From: Aeriscardovia sp.
GTDB taxonomy: Bacteria > Actinomycetota > Actinomycetes > Actinomycetales > Bifidobacteriaceae
Direction: 5' to 3'
NCBI GenBank assembly: GCA_017538895.1
Contig: JAFYHY010000074.1
Coordinates: 1 to 64,000 of the forward strand
Length of the DNA: 64,000 bases
The notes under the pieces were generated by a model that saw only the letters and a list, made by a program, of their open reading frames with translations, ran no database searches and was not told where the DNA came from. Positions 55,862-64,000 of this stretch are shown here, piece after piece. How positions within the stretch are numbered: the first letter of the stretch is position 1; every line of letters begins with the position of its first letter. A program made the position numbers and the translations under genes.

Positions 55862-57754
55862 ATGCCGCAAAACGATCCAAGAAAACAACGGCGCGCATCA
55901 TCACAACCACAACCAGTTCATGAGGTGACGTCTGGTTCTACTTGGTGGACACGTCATGCCGATAATTCTCTTTTTAAGAAACGTACCATCATTATCGCTA
56001 TGATCTTAGTCGTTGCTTTAGTTTTTTGCATCGTTCGTTTAGTTGACGTGCAAATAATTCAAGGACCTAATATTGCTCAAGATGCACGAAATTCTCGCAC
56101 CGTATCGGAAGTATTACCTGCCGAACGTGGAGAAATTATTAGTAGCAATGGTGCTGTACTTGCTCAAAGTGTCCAACGATATACCATCTTTGGTGACCAA
56201 AAAACAGCAGCAACTTTTATCCCAACACCATGCACAGGTGATAATTCAGACGTTTGTAATGAAGTCAACGGGAAAACAGTTACTGGTCAAGGACCTCAAG
56301 CAGTTGCTGAACTCTTATCTCCAATTATTGGAATCAGTGTTAAAACATTAACACAAGAATTAACAGGAACAAGCGGATATGTCGTCTTAAAACGTGATGT
56401 CGTGCCTGCCATTGAACGGAACATTGAAAAATTAAATATTTCGAACATTATCGGAGCCACATTAACCACACAACGCGTGTATCCAAATAAAAAAGATATG
56501 GGCGCACTCATTGGTCTTGTCAATGCTGAAAACAAAGGTGTCGCTGGCGTTGAGGAAATGGAAAATTCTGTTCTCAGTGGTAAAGACGGGAAAGTAACCT
56601 ATCAGGAAGGTGCTGACGGTCAAGTCATCCCAGGAACAAAGAAAATTCTACAACAAGTCGAAAATGGTGGAACGGTTAAGCTCACTATTAACTCTAATGT
56701 TCAATGGTATGTTGAAAAAATGATTCGTCAAGGCGAACAAGATTACCATGCTAAATGGAGTATTGGCGTTGTCCAAGATGTTAAAACTGGACAACTTTTA
56801 GCTGTTGCTGATGGTGATGCTGACCAATTATCAGCTGAAGAAGAAGGACCACGCGCCTTTTCAACTGTCTTTGAACCAGGTTCCATTGGTAAACTCATTA
56901 CTGCATCAAACTTGCTAGAAAATAATGATATTTCTATCAATACTCAGTTCGAAGTTCCTCACGATTTTAACTTTGAAGGACAACACTATCAAGATGCAGA
57001 AGACCATCCTGTTGAACCTTGGACTCTCGCAGGCATTATCCAACATTCTTCTAACGTCGGCATCATTATGGCCTCCACAAAGTTATCGTCCGAACAACGA
57101 TACAACTGGATCAAAAAATTCGGTATTGGCGAACCATCAGGCATTGATATGCCAGGATCTTCTATTGGTATTCTTCACCCATGGCAAACATGGAGTGGAC
57201 GTATGAAACAAACTGTTCTCTTCGGCCAAGGTTATGCAACCACTGCATTACAGCTCACCAATATTGCAGCTACTATTGCCAACGGTGGAGTAATGAACGA
57301 ACAAAGCCTGATTGATTCAGTTACCGTTAATGGTAAGACAACATCCATGCTTCACCATAAACAAACACGAATCATCAGTACCAAAGTTGCCTCCGAAGTA
57401 CTCAATATGATGGCCTCGGTTGATGACCTTTACGCCAAAATGGAAAACGTCAAAGGATATGTTCTTGCAGGTAAATCTGGTACAGCGCAGGTGTGGAATC
57501 CAAAAACGAAACAGCTATCTAATACCATTGGTGACATGCTTGACGTTGTTCCATACGAGAACCCACGATATGTTGTCTTCGTCGCCTATCTAAATCCTGA
57601 CAATACCTGGGCATGTGCTAATGCTGGTCTCACAGCAATGCAAATTAGTGCATTCCTTATGCAGAAATACGCTGTTCCAGAATCTGTCCCCCGTACAGGT
57701 GCTATTCCTACTAATTGGGCAGATGAAAATTTGCTAGACAAACAACAACAATAA
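55862..57754 (+). CDS. ftsI: Septal peptidoglycan transpeptidase FtsI (PBP3-type)
   Basis: Class B penicillin-binding protein of 630 residues crosslinking septal peptidoglycan. ATG 55862 follows GAGGAG at 55852-55857. One membrane anchor (about 45-65), a pedestal domain starting 'RTVSEVLPAERGEIISSNGA', then the transpeptidase domain with 'EPGSIGKLITAS' (S-x-x-K, active Ser), 'QHSSNVGIIMA' (SxN) and 'GKSGTAQVW' (K[S/T]G). No PASTA domain follows. Unusual: the SxxK motif reads 'SIGK' rather than 'STFK' or 'SVMK', still a valid form. Confidence 0.96.
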   Translation: MPQNDPRKQRRASSQPQPVHEVTSGSTWWTRHADNSLFKKRTIIIAMILVVALVFCIVRLVDVQIIQGPNIAQDARNSRTVSEVLPAERGEIISSNGAVLAQSVQRYTIFGDQKTAATFIPTPCTGDNSDVCNEVNGKTVTGQGPQAVAELLSPIIGISVKTLTQELTGTSGYVVLKRDVVPAIERNIEKLNISNIIGATLTTQRVYPNKKDMGALIGLVNAENKGVAGVEEMENSVLSGKDGKVTYQEGADGQVIPGTKKILQQVENGGTVKLTINSNVQWYVEKMIRQGEQDYHAKWSIGVVQDVKTGQLLAVADGDADQLSAEEEGPRAFSTVFEPGSIGKLITASNLLENNDISINTQFEVPHDFNFEGQHYQDAEDHPVEPWTLAGIIQHSSNVGIIMASTKLSSEQRYNWIKKFGIGEPSGIDMPGSSIGILHPWQTWSGRMKQTVLFGQGYATTALQLTNIAATIANGGVMNEQSLIDSVTVNGKTTSMLHHKQTRIISTKVASEVLNMMASVDDLYAKMENVKGYVLAGKSGTAQVWNPKTKQLSNTIGDMLDVVPYENPRYVVFVAYLNPDNTWACANAGLTAMQISAFLMQKYAVPESVPRTGAIPTNWADENLLDKQQQ

Positions 57755-57781
57755 TAGAACTGTCAAACTAGGGAAGAAACA

Positions 57782-58741
57782 ATGGCTATACTTAGCAATG
57801 ATCGTAACCATCATTTGACAATAGACTATCTCCAACGCACTTTTAATGCGATTACAACTGAACCATTTACCAGCAGTGTAACGTTTACCTCTGTTGCCAC
57901 ATCATTAAAGAATGTTTCCCCAGGCTCTTTATTCGCACCATTAGATCCCCAAGAACACAATGAGACTGTTTACCGTCAAGCCATGTTCCGTGGAGCATAC
58001 GGTATCCTCCTAGAAAACACGCATCATTTTGCTACTCGTAGTGACCAGAACCAACCACAGTATCCTCAACACCATATTGGTATTCCAGTGATTTTAATGC
58101 GTGATGTCGCAAAGAACATTGGTTTAATCTGCTCATTTTTAGAGCAAGACCCATCACTCAAAGTAGCAATGTTTATTTGCTTTGGCATAGAAGTAAAAGA
58201 CGTTGCCGAGAAACTAGCATCACTTCTTCATATGCTTGGCAATCCAGTAGGGTTAATCTCTCAAAGCGGCCAATCATATTCCGTGAATCGGCCTCTTAAT
58301 TTGTCTTTCCCACTTGATTCATCCGCACTACAAGAAACAGAATCAATCATTGCTGAAGATGGTGCAGCAGCTCTTGTAATCGCAGCGAATGACAAAACCC
58401 TTCTACCATGGGCTTTATCAGGAACTCAAGTAGATATTTGCTGCGGATATCGTGCACTTCTTGATACAGATCAACCAGTAGAGAAATCTCATTTCCAATC
58501 ATCAGTCATTTCTGTCCAATCTCACTCATTATTTGGCGCAGTTTTTGATAATGAAACACGTATTATTGGTGATCATTCACCATATGACGTCTTAGTTGGT
58601 AGTGATATCTTTAATTATTTAATTGACGTTATTCCACTTGGTGATGCGGCTACTCGTATTGCAATTTCAATGGTTTTAGCCGCTGGAATTACACCTGAAT
58701 CGATTAAAAAGGCTGTATCTGTTTCACAAGAGTTTTCATGA
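57782..58741 (+). CDS. MurE-position Mur-ligase-like protein without P-loop
   Basis: Protein of 319 residues in the dcw slot where murE normally lies. Its N-terminal part matches the Mur ligase nucleotide-sugar domain ('VATSLKNVSPGSLFAPLDP', then 'AMFRGAYGILLE'). The next segment lines up with the central ATPase start, 'LKVAMFICFGIEVKDVAEKL' then 'LGNPVGLISQSG', but the GTNGKT phosphate-binding loop is replaced by 'CFGIEVK' (about 133-139). The protein ends where other Mur ligases still have about 160-200 residues, so it lacks most of the central and all of the C-terminal ligase domain. It therefore cannot be a normal UDP-MurNAc-tripeptide ligase. A binding or scaffold role is possible, or slow decay. 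The frame is intact. murF follows after about 50 bases. Confidence 0.72.
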   Translation: MAILSNDRNHHLTIDYLQRTFNAITTEPFTSSVTFTSVATSLKNVSPGSLFAPLDPQEHNETVYRQAMFRGAYGILLENTHHFATRSDQNQPQYPQHHIGIPVILMRDVAKNIGLICSFLEQDPSLKVAMFICFGIEVKDVAEKLASLLHMLGNPVGLISQSGQSYSVNRPLNLSFPLDSSALQETESIIAEDGAAALVIAANDKTLLPWALSGTQVDICCGYRALLDTDQPVEKSHFQSSVISVQSHSLFGAVFDNETRIIGDHSPYDVLVGSDIFNYLIDVIPLGDAATRIAISMVLAAGITPESIKKAVSVSQEFS

Positions 58742-58791
58742 ATTAAATACAATATTTTAGACCTTAATTAAATTGTGGAGGATGATCATTC

Positions 58792-60279
58792 ATGATCACA
58801 ATGGATATAAAAGAAATCGCTGAAGCTATCAACGGGCAGATTAATTTAGATGCTTTCTCTGGTGATGCCTCATCACTTCTTATTACAAATGTCAGTACTG
58901 ATTCTCGACAGGTTGTACACAATGGTCTTTTTGTGGCTATCAAAGGTGAACGTGTTGATGGCCATAATTTCTTAAATGTTGCGAAAGAAAATGGATATAT
59001 TGTTGCTCTTGTCGATCATGATATGCCTCACGCACCATTACCATACATTGTTGTTGATAATACAATAGAGGCTCTTGGACAATTAGCACAACATAATATT
59101 GATGTCCGTTACCATAATGAATCTCCTTTCACGCTGATAGGTCTGACTGGTTCGGTTGGTAAAACCACGACAAAAGATCTTCTGAAAACTATTTTGAGTG
59201 AAGAAGCACCAACAGTTGCCCCTGTTGGATCATTCAATAATGAAATTGGTCTTCCATTAACTGCGTTACATGTGAACAATGACACACGCTATTTTGTTGC
59301 TGAAATGGGAGCTAACCATCTCGGCGAAATCCGTTCCTTGACTCAGATTGCTCCTCCTACTGTCGGTATTGAATTGAAAGTCGGTACAGCGCATGTTGGT
59401 GAATTTGGAGGTGTTGAAAATATTTATGAAGCAAAATCTGAATTAGTAGAAGCACTCCCAGAACAGGGGTTTGCTTTACTGAATGCTAACGATCCTCATA
59501 TTGTTCATATGGCACAACGCACTTCCGCAGCAGTCCGCTGGTTTGGCATTATTGATGATGAATCAATGCCACTACAAACCACTGAACCACTATCCGTATA
59601 TGCTTCACACATCACATTAGATGATTTTGGACAACCGCAATTCCGCTTAACGTTTACTTCAACATCTGAAGAATATGATATTCATCTTGGTCTTGTTGGA
59701 CGCCATAATGTCATGAATGCTGTGGCTGCCGCAACAGCAGCCTATATTATTAGTGTACCAACACCAACCATTGTTCATACGTTAAATACCAGTACAGCAC
59801 TCAGCCCGCATCGTATGGCAGTACAAAATATTCATCTGAACGACCGATCCTTCACTATTCTGGATGATACATTCAACGCTAATCCAGATTCAATGCGTGC
59901 AGCACTCAACGGTCTTTTATCCTTGAAAAAAAATAAAGATACCTACACCATTGCAATCTTAGGACCAATGTTTGAATTAGGTGCTGGATCAGAACAAATG
60001 CACGCAGATATTGGTTATACCACTGCGCAATTAGGAGTCAATACACTCCTAGCAGTTGGTGTTAAAGGTAACCAATTTGGACAAGAATTAGCCCATTCCT
60101 ATGCTGAAGGAGCTCAAAAAGCGCATACCAATACTCAAATATTCTGCGTAGAAGATATCCAACAAGCTGAAACTCAACTCATGCAGTTACTCCAGGAACA
60201 TGATGATTCTATTGTTCTTTTCAAAGGGTCTCATGCCTCACAACTCAGTGAATTCGTTAATCATTTATTGTCGTTATAA
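58792..60279 (+). CDS. murF: UDP-MurNAc-tripeptide:D-Ala-D-Ala ligase MurF
   Basis: Adds D-Ala-D-Ala to the peptidoglycan precursor, 495 residues, all three Mur domains. 'STDSRQVVHNGLFVAIKGER' is the N-terminal UDP-binding part, 'LTGSVGKTTTKDLLKTIL' the P-loop, 'GSFNNEIGLPLTAL' and 'EMGANHLGEIRSLTQIA' the MurF-specific core, 'DDTFNANPDSMRAALNGL' and 'GPMFELGAGSEQMHADIG' the C-terminal domain. GGAGG lies 11 bases before the ATG. Confidence 0.96.
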   Translation: MITMDIKEIAEAINGQINLDAFSGDASSLLITNVSTDSRQVVHNGLFVAIKGERVDGHNFLNVAKENGYIVALVDHDMPHAPLPYIVVDNTIEALGQLAQHNIDVRYHNESPFTLIGLTGSVGKTTTKDLLKTILSEEAPTVAPVGSFNNEIGLPLTALHVNNDTRYFVAEMGANHLGEIRSLTQIAPPTVGIELKVGTAHVGEFGGVENIYEAKSELVEALPEQGFALLNANDPHIVHMAQRTSAAVRWFGIIDDESMPLQTTEPLSVYASHITLDDFGQPQFRLTFTSTSEEYDIHLGLVGRHNVMNAVAAATAAYIISVPTPTIVHTLNTSTALSPHRMAVQNIHLNDRSFTILDDTFNANPDSMRAALNGLLSLKKNKDTYTIAILGPMFELGAGSEQMHADIGYTTAQLGVNTLLAVGVKGNQFGQELAHSYAEGAQKAHTNTQIFCVEDIQQAETQLMQLLQEHDDSIVLFKGSHASQLSEFVNHLLSL

Positions 60280-60294
60280 TGACGGCTCTATAAT
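60265..60294 (+). promoter_or_regulatory. Possible internal promoter(s) for mraY
   Basis: Two perfect TATAAT hexamers (60275-60280 and 60289-60294) lie at the murF stop. TTATTG (60265-60270) is 18 bases before the second. A start just downstream would give a very short leader for mraY (ATG 60313). Confidence 0.35.
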
Positions 60295-60312
60295 ACAGAA
60301 TGGGAAGTATTC

Positions 60313-61416
60313 ATGAAAGGCTATATCATTGCTTTTATTGTGTCATTAGTAGCGGCATTTACCCTGACACCATTAACAATCCATACAGTCCAAAAATTAC
60401 ATTACGGACAATATATTCGTCAAGATGGTCCTCAAACTCATTTAATGAAACGCGGAACACCAACACTGGGTGGTGTCGCCATTGTTTTATCAATCATCCT
60501 TGGATGGGGAATAGCAGCACTCTACCGTTACTATTCACGACACATTATTCCATCATGGGCAGCAGTCCTAACCCTCTTCTGCATGACCGGATTCGGCCTT
60601 ATCGGATTCATCGATGATTTCTTAAAAGTCAAAAAGAAAAATAACCTTGGACTCACCATCCACGCAAAACTGATTGGCCAATTCGTCATCGCAACCGTCT
60701 ACGCGGTAGCCTCACTTGTTCTCCCATTACATTCCTCATTCCACGTTGCACGCTTCGGAATCTCATGGGTAGAAACCCCAATTATCAACCTTGCCTTCGC
60801 AGGAAAAACATTAGGATTAATTCTCTTCATCATCTGGGTAAACTTCCTCATGACAGCATGGACTAACGCCATCAACCTCACCGATGGATTAGATGGCCTT
60901 GCAGCAGGAAGCTCCATGATTGCATTTTCTGGTTTCGCTGTCATCGCTTTCTGGGAAAGCTACCATATTATCGGAAGCCACAATAGTGGATTCGAATACA
61001 CTTCATCTGATCCACAAGACCTAGCCCTCATCGCACTTGCAGCCGTTGCAGCATGCCTCGGATTCTTATGGTATAACACCAATCCTGCAGAAATCTTCAT
61101 GGGGGACACCGGCTCTTTAGCTTTAGGCGGACTCTTTGCTGCAATGTCAGTCAACCTTCATATTGAACTTCTTGCTATTATCCTTGGTGGCCTGTTTATT
61201 CTTGAAGTTTCATCCGATGTTATTCAAATTTTCTCATTCCATGTCTTCCATAAACGTGTCTTTAAAATGGCCCCATTACACCATCACTTTGAACTTTTAG
61301 GATGGAAAGAAACACGAGTCGTTGTACGATTCTGGATGATTGAATTTGGTTTCACTCTTATTGCAGTCATTCTCTTTTATGTTGATTGGCTCGTTAAATC
61401 AGGTCAATTACATTAA
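60313..61416 (+). CDS. mraY: Phospho-MurNAc-pentapeptide translocase MraY
   Basis: Multi-pass membrane enzyme of 367 residues that transfers phospho-MurNAc-pentapeptide to undecaprenyl phosphate, giving lipid I. 'QDGPQTHLMKRGTPTLGGV' holds the loop with TPTMGG-type residues, 'FIDDFLKVKKKNNLGL' the metal-binding Asp pair, 'NAINLTDGLDGLAAGSSMIA' the signature, and 'FKMAPLHHHFELLGWKE' the His-rich loop. GGGAAG precedes the ATG. TTC/TTT choice switches sharply inside the gene. Confidence 0.97.
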   Translation: MKGYIIAFIVSLVAAFTLTPLTIHTVQKLHYGQYIRQDGPQTHLMKRGTPTLGGVAIVLSIILGWGIAALYRYYSRHIIPSWAAVLTLFCMTGFGLIGFIDDFLKVKKKNNLGLTIHAKLIGQFVIATVYAVASLVLPLHSSFHVARFGISWVETPIINLAFAGKTLGLILFIIWVNFLMTAWTNAINLTDGLDGLAAGSSMIAFSGFAVIAFWESYHIIGSHNSGFEYTSSDPQDLALIALAAVAACLGFLWYNTNPAEIFMGDTGSLALGGLFAAMSVNLHIELLAIILGGLFILEVSSDVIQIFSFHVFHKRVFKMAPLHHHFELLGWKETRVVVRFWMIEFGFTLIAVILFYVDWLVKSGQLH

Positions 61417-61444
61417 TAAAACATCAAAGGAAACTTGATTTATT

Positions 61445-62893
61445 ATGGACAAATATATTGGTCGATATAATTTCAATGATAAGAATGTTCTTGTTGCTGG
61501 ACTAGGATTATCTGGTACTCAAGTTGTCCGTGTCCTTCAAGAACATGATGTGCCAGTTATCACTGTCGATGAGAAAAAAGACAATGCTGATTATCAGTCA
61601 TTTAAAGATATTAACTGGGATCTTATTAATCTCATCATTATTTCCCCCGTGTTCTCACCATACGAGCCATGGGTTCAAGAAGCTCTCAAACGTCATATAC
61701 CAATCTGGAGTGAAATTGAATTCGCATGGAGAACACAGGCTACCAATACAATCCTAGGAAAAGAATCACCATGGATTGGTATTACAGGAACAAACGGTAA
61801 AACCACCACAACAAAAATGATCGCCGCTTTATTCCATGCTGCTCATAAGAAAGCTCCAGCAGTAGGAAACACAGGAGTATCATTAACCAACGCTGCACAA
61901 GAACAAGATAATGATGTTCTATGCGTAGAACTCAGTAGTTTCGAATTACATTTCACCAATACAATGAACCTAGATATTGCTGTCTGGATGAATGTTGACC
62001 AGGATCATCTTGATTGGCACCATGGGTTTGATAACTATTGCTACGATAAATCAAAGATCTTTAACAATGCTCAAAAAGCAATTATTTACAATAATGATGA
62101 TCCAACAGTCGCTGCACTCGCACAAACAGCAGTTGTTGGACCTCACTGCCAAAAAATTGGTTTCACCCTTCACAATCCAGAAACAGGAATGATTGGTATC
62201 CATGATGGATGGGTTATCGATAAAGCTTTAGATTCTTCACCTGAAGGACGTAAACTTATTGCACTCGCTGATTTCAACAACGCTTTGAAAAATAATCAAG
62301 GCGATGTTTATCCTCATTTGCAATCAGATGCTTTAGCAGCTATTACTGCAGGACTCGTTTATGGACTCAGCATTGACAATATTAAGCAAGCATTATCCGC
62401 TTTTCATACTGATCGTCATCGCCTTGAATTTGTTACAGAAGTCACCTTATCTCCAGGAGAACCAACATTACGATTCATTGACGATTCCAAAGCAACTAAC
62501 GCACATGCAACTAAAGCTTCATTAATGAGTTTCCCAGATCATTCCGTTATTTGGATTGCTGGAGGACTTGCTAAAGGCGCTCACTTTGAAGAATTACTCC
62601 ACGACTGCAAAGCAAAGATCAAAGCAGTTGTCCTGATCGGCAAAGACAAGACAGCTTTCCTTGACGCCATCCACCAAGAATTAGGCACCATACCTTGCAT
62701 CTCTATTGACGATAATCATATAGAACATTCTCTCATGGAAGATACCGTTAATAATGCAATGCGTTTTGGAAAACCAGGGGATACGGTTCTCTTAGCACCA
62801 GCAGCAGCATCAATGGATCAGTTTAAGAATATGGGAGATCGTGGAGATCAGTTCGTTGATGCTGCACGAGCATGGGTACAACAACATGAGTAG
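61445..62893 (+). CDS. murD: UDP-MurNAc-alanine:D-glutamate ligase MurD
   Basis: Adds D-glutamate to UDP-MurNAc-L-Ala, 482 residues. The N-terminal domain has 'VLVAGLGLSGTQVVRVL', the P-loop 'WIGITGTNGKTTTTKMIAAL', then 'VELSSFELHF', 'DHLDWHHGFDNYCYDKSKIF' and the C-terminal 'IDDSKATNAHATKASLMSF' with 'WIAGGLAKGAHFEELL'. The end 'LLAPAAASMDQFKNMGDRGD' is a typical MurD segment. ftsW begins 8 bases before its stop ends. Confidence 0.96.
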   Translation: MDKYIGRYNFNDKNVLVAGLGLSGTQVVRVLQEHDVPVITVDEKKDNADYQSFKDINWDLINLIIISPVFSPYEPWVQEALKRHIPIWSEIEFAWRTQATNTILGKESPWIGITGTNGKTTTTKMIAALFHAAHKKAPAVGNTGVSLTNAAQEQDNDVLCVELSSFELHFTNTMNLDIAVWMNVDQDHLDWHHGFDNYCYDKSKIFNNAQKAIIYNNDDPTVAALAQTAVVGPHCQKIGFTLHNPETGMIGIHDGWVIDKALDSSPEGRKLIALADFNNALKNNQGDVYPHLQSDALAAITAGLVYGLSIDNIKQALSAFHTDRHRLEFVTEVTLSPGEPTLRFIDDSKATNAHATKASLMSFPDHSVIWIAGGLAKGAHFEELLHDCKAKIKAVVLIGKDKTAFLDAIHQELGTIPCISIDDNHIEHSLMEDTVNNAMRFGKPGDTVLLAPAAASMDQFKNMGDRGDQFVDAARAWVQQHE

Positions 62894-64000
62894 ATTCCAT
62901 TCATCTTTTCTTTCGCATTCGCCAAAAGAAAAGAAAACTACCTCACCATGGAATCGATTGTTCTCCTATATAGAAGACCCATTAGTCTGCTATTACACCT
63001 TCATCGCCCTAGTCCTGATTCTGACAGGACTAGGCGTGATCATGGTGTTCTCATCATCAGCAGTTGATTTGATGTCAGATGGACAATCCCCATATACAGA
63101 ACTAATTATGCAAGGACTCTATGCTGTTATCGGCATCGCAGCAGCAGTAGGACTTTCCTTCGTTAATGCAAAACATTTCCCACGATGGGCTTTCATCATC
63201 TTAGTCATTGCATTACTCCTACAAGTTCTTACCCTCACACATTTAGGTCGTGACGCCGGCGGTAACGGTGGTTGGCTCAAACTCGGTCCAGTCGAATTTG
63301 AACCAGCAGAAGTCCTCAAGTTCTCCCTATGCCTATGGATGCCATACGCTATCCACGTCGGGAAAACAAAAACCATCAGTATGAATAAACATACTGATGG
63401 CATACGATCCTACATACCAGCCTTAGCTGTCTGCCTCTTCACCTTCTTCCTCGTTATGCTCGGCGGAGACTTAGGTACAGGCGTCATTCTCCTCATGATT
63501 TGCGTCGCAGTCATTTTTACCGGCGGTATCGACGGCAAAAAATTCACCCTAGGAATCATTACCATCGCTATCATGGTCGTCTCTGTATTCGTTATCCACA
63601 GCTCCAACCGTATGAAACGTATTATGGCAACCTACAGCGGTTGCAATACAACAACCGCAGCCCAAGGAATCTGTTACCAAACCATCCACGGCAAATACGC
63701 ACTCGCTTCAGGCGGATTATTTGGCGTCGGATTAGGAGCTTCTAAGGAAAAATGGGATTATCTGCCAGAAGCTCGTAATGATTTTATCTTTGCTATTATT
63801 GGCGAAGAACTTGGTTTTGTTGGCTGCTTATTCATTCTTATTTGTTTTGTTCTAATTGGCTGGTGTCTCATTAATATTGCTTTCCACATGAAACATCGAC
63901 CGTATGAACAATTAGTACTGATTTGTGTCATGGTGTGGACTTGTGGCCAAGCATTAATCAATGTCATGGTTGTCTTACAAATCCTCCCAGTCATTGGTTT
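62886..64000 (+). CDS. ftsW: Septal peptidoglycan polymerase FtsW, partial at window end
   Basis: SEDS-family glycosyltransferase with FtsI partner; about 371 residues are visible and the gene runs off the window. ATG 62886 lies inside murD and opens the only long frame here. After a 35-residue cytoplasmic tail come membrane segments, 'GNGGWLKLGPVEFEPAEVLK' (catalytic-core region, matching the 'GxxRWIxLGPxxxQPSE' motif), 'MLGGDLGTGVILL' and 'LPEARNDFIFAIIGEELGF'. The middle periplasmic loop 'TYSGCNTTTAAQGICYQTI' has two Cys. murG is expected next. Confidence 0.95.
   Translation, partial: MSRFHSSFLSHSPKEKKTTSPWNRLFSYIEDPLVCYYTFIALVLILTGLGVIMVFSSSAVDLMSDGQSPYTELIMQGLYAVIGIAAAVGLSFVNAKHFPRWAFIILVIALLLQVLTLTHLGRDAGGNGGWLKLGPVEFEPAEVLKFSLCLWMPYAIHVGKTKTISMNKHTDGIRSYIPALAVCLFTFFLVMLGGDLGTGVILLMICVAVIFTGGIDGKKFTLGIITIAIMVVSVFVIHSSNRMKRIMATYSGCNTTTAAQGICYQTIHGKYALASGGLFGVGLGASKEKWDYLPEARNDFIFAIIGEELGFVGCLFILICFVLIGWCLINIAFHMKHRPYEQLVLICVMVWTCGQALINVMVVLQILPVIG

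Overview
The window is chromosomal DNA of an AT-rich actinobacterium, most likely a member of the Bifidobacteriaceae. The family call rests on gene content and on gene order recalled from that family, not on a database search. Supporting evidence is the actinobacterial run ftsZ-sepF-yggT-wag31-lspA-rluD followed by dnaE, a cold-shock/DUF3027/clpC block downstream of groEL, hflX next to an L-lactate dehydrogenase gene, a nonfunctional-looking Mur-ligase relative inside the division/cell-wall cluster, polyphosphate glucokinase, and an actinobacterial HelD. AT-richness is judged by eye and is unusual for the phylum. Almost all of the DNA is coding. No gap between genes reaches 300 bases; the largest are 516-798 and 17282-17552, both very AT-rich and holding only terminator and promoter-like sequence.

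Layout. 1-7443: 3' end of groEL, a two-component system (OmpR-type regulator, then a HAMP histidine kinase, with a strong hairpin between them), an extended cold-shock protein, a DUF3027 protein and clpC. 7451-11982: a drug-type MFS transporter, a GT2 glycosyltransferase, polyphosphate glucokinase and an aminotransferase. 12071-15379: a nucleoside salvage operon with two nucleoside hydrolases flanking a CNT transporter. 15458-18553: acyl-CoA synthetase on the minus strand, an unknown lipoprotein, tRNA-Arg(CCT). 18661-23395: a protein with four DivIVA-like repeats, a membrane-anchored alpha/beta-hydrolase-like protein, recO and uppS. 23468-28001: an S10 carboxypeptidase, glycyl-tRNA synthetase and dusB. 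28101-38094: division and polar growth genes, lspA, rluD, an L,D-transpeptidase, dnaE and an unknown acidic protein. 38248-39679: an MFS gene broken by a 4-bp duplication. 39741-46014: hrpA and an RsmC-type methyltransferase (minus strand), then hflX. 46075-51241: ldh and the lower mevalonate pathway (mvk, mvaD, pmk, fni). 51292-54097: nrdR and, convergent, helD. 54266-64000: dcw cluster rsmH-ftsL-ftsI-(MurE-like)-murF-mraY-murD-ftsW, the last cut by the window end.

Much of the window serves envelope growth. FtsZ, SepF, Wag31 and the DivIVA-repeat protein organise division and polar growth. UppS makes the lipid carrier from isoprenoid units that the mevalonate genes supply. MurF, MurD and MraY build lipid II precursors, and FtsW, FtsI and the L,D-transpeptidase polymerise and crosslink.

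Best candidates for something new: the MurE-position protein with a destroyed P-loop; the four-repeat DivIVA protein beside the hydrolase-like membrane protein with a degenerate nucleophile elbow; the mevalonate operon in an actinobacterium; and abrupt switches in synonymous codon choice inside single genes (glyS, mraY). No CRISPR array, prophage, insertion sequence or obvious defence system was seen.
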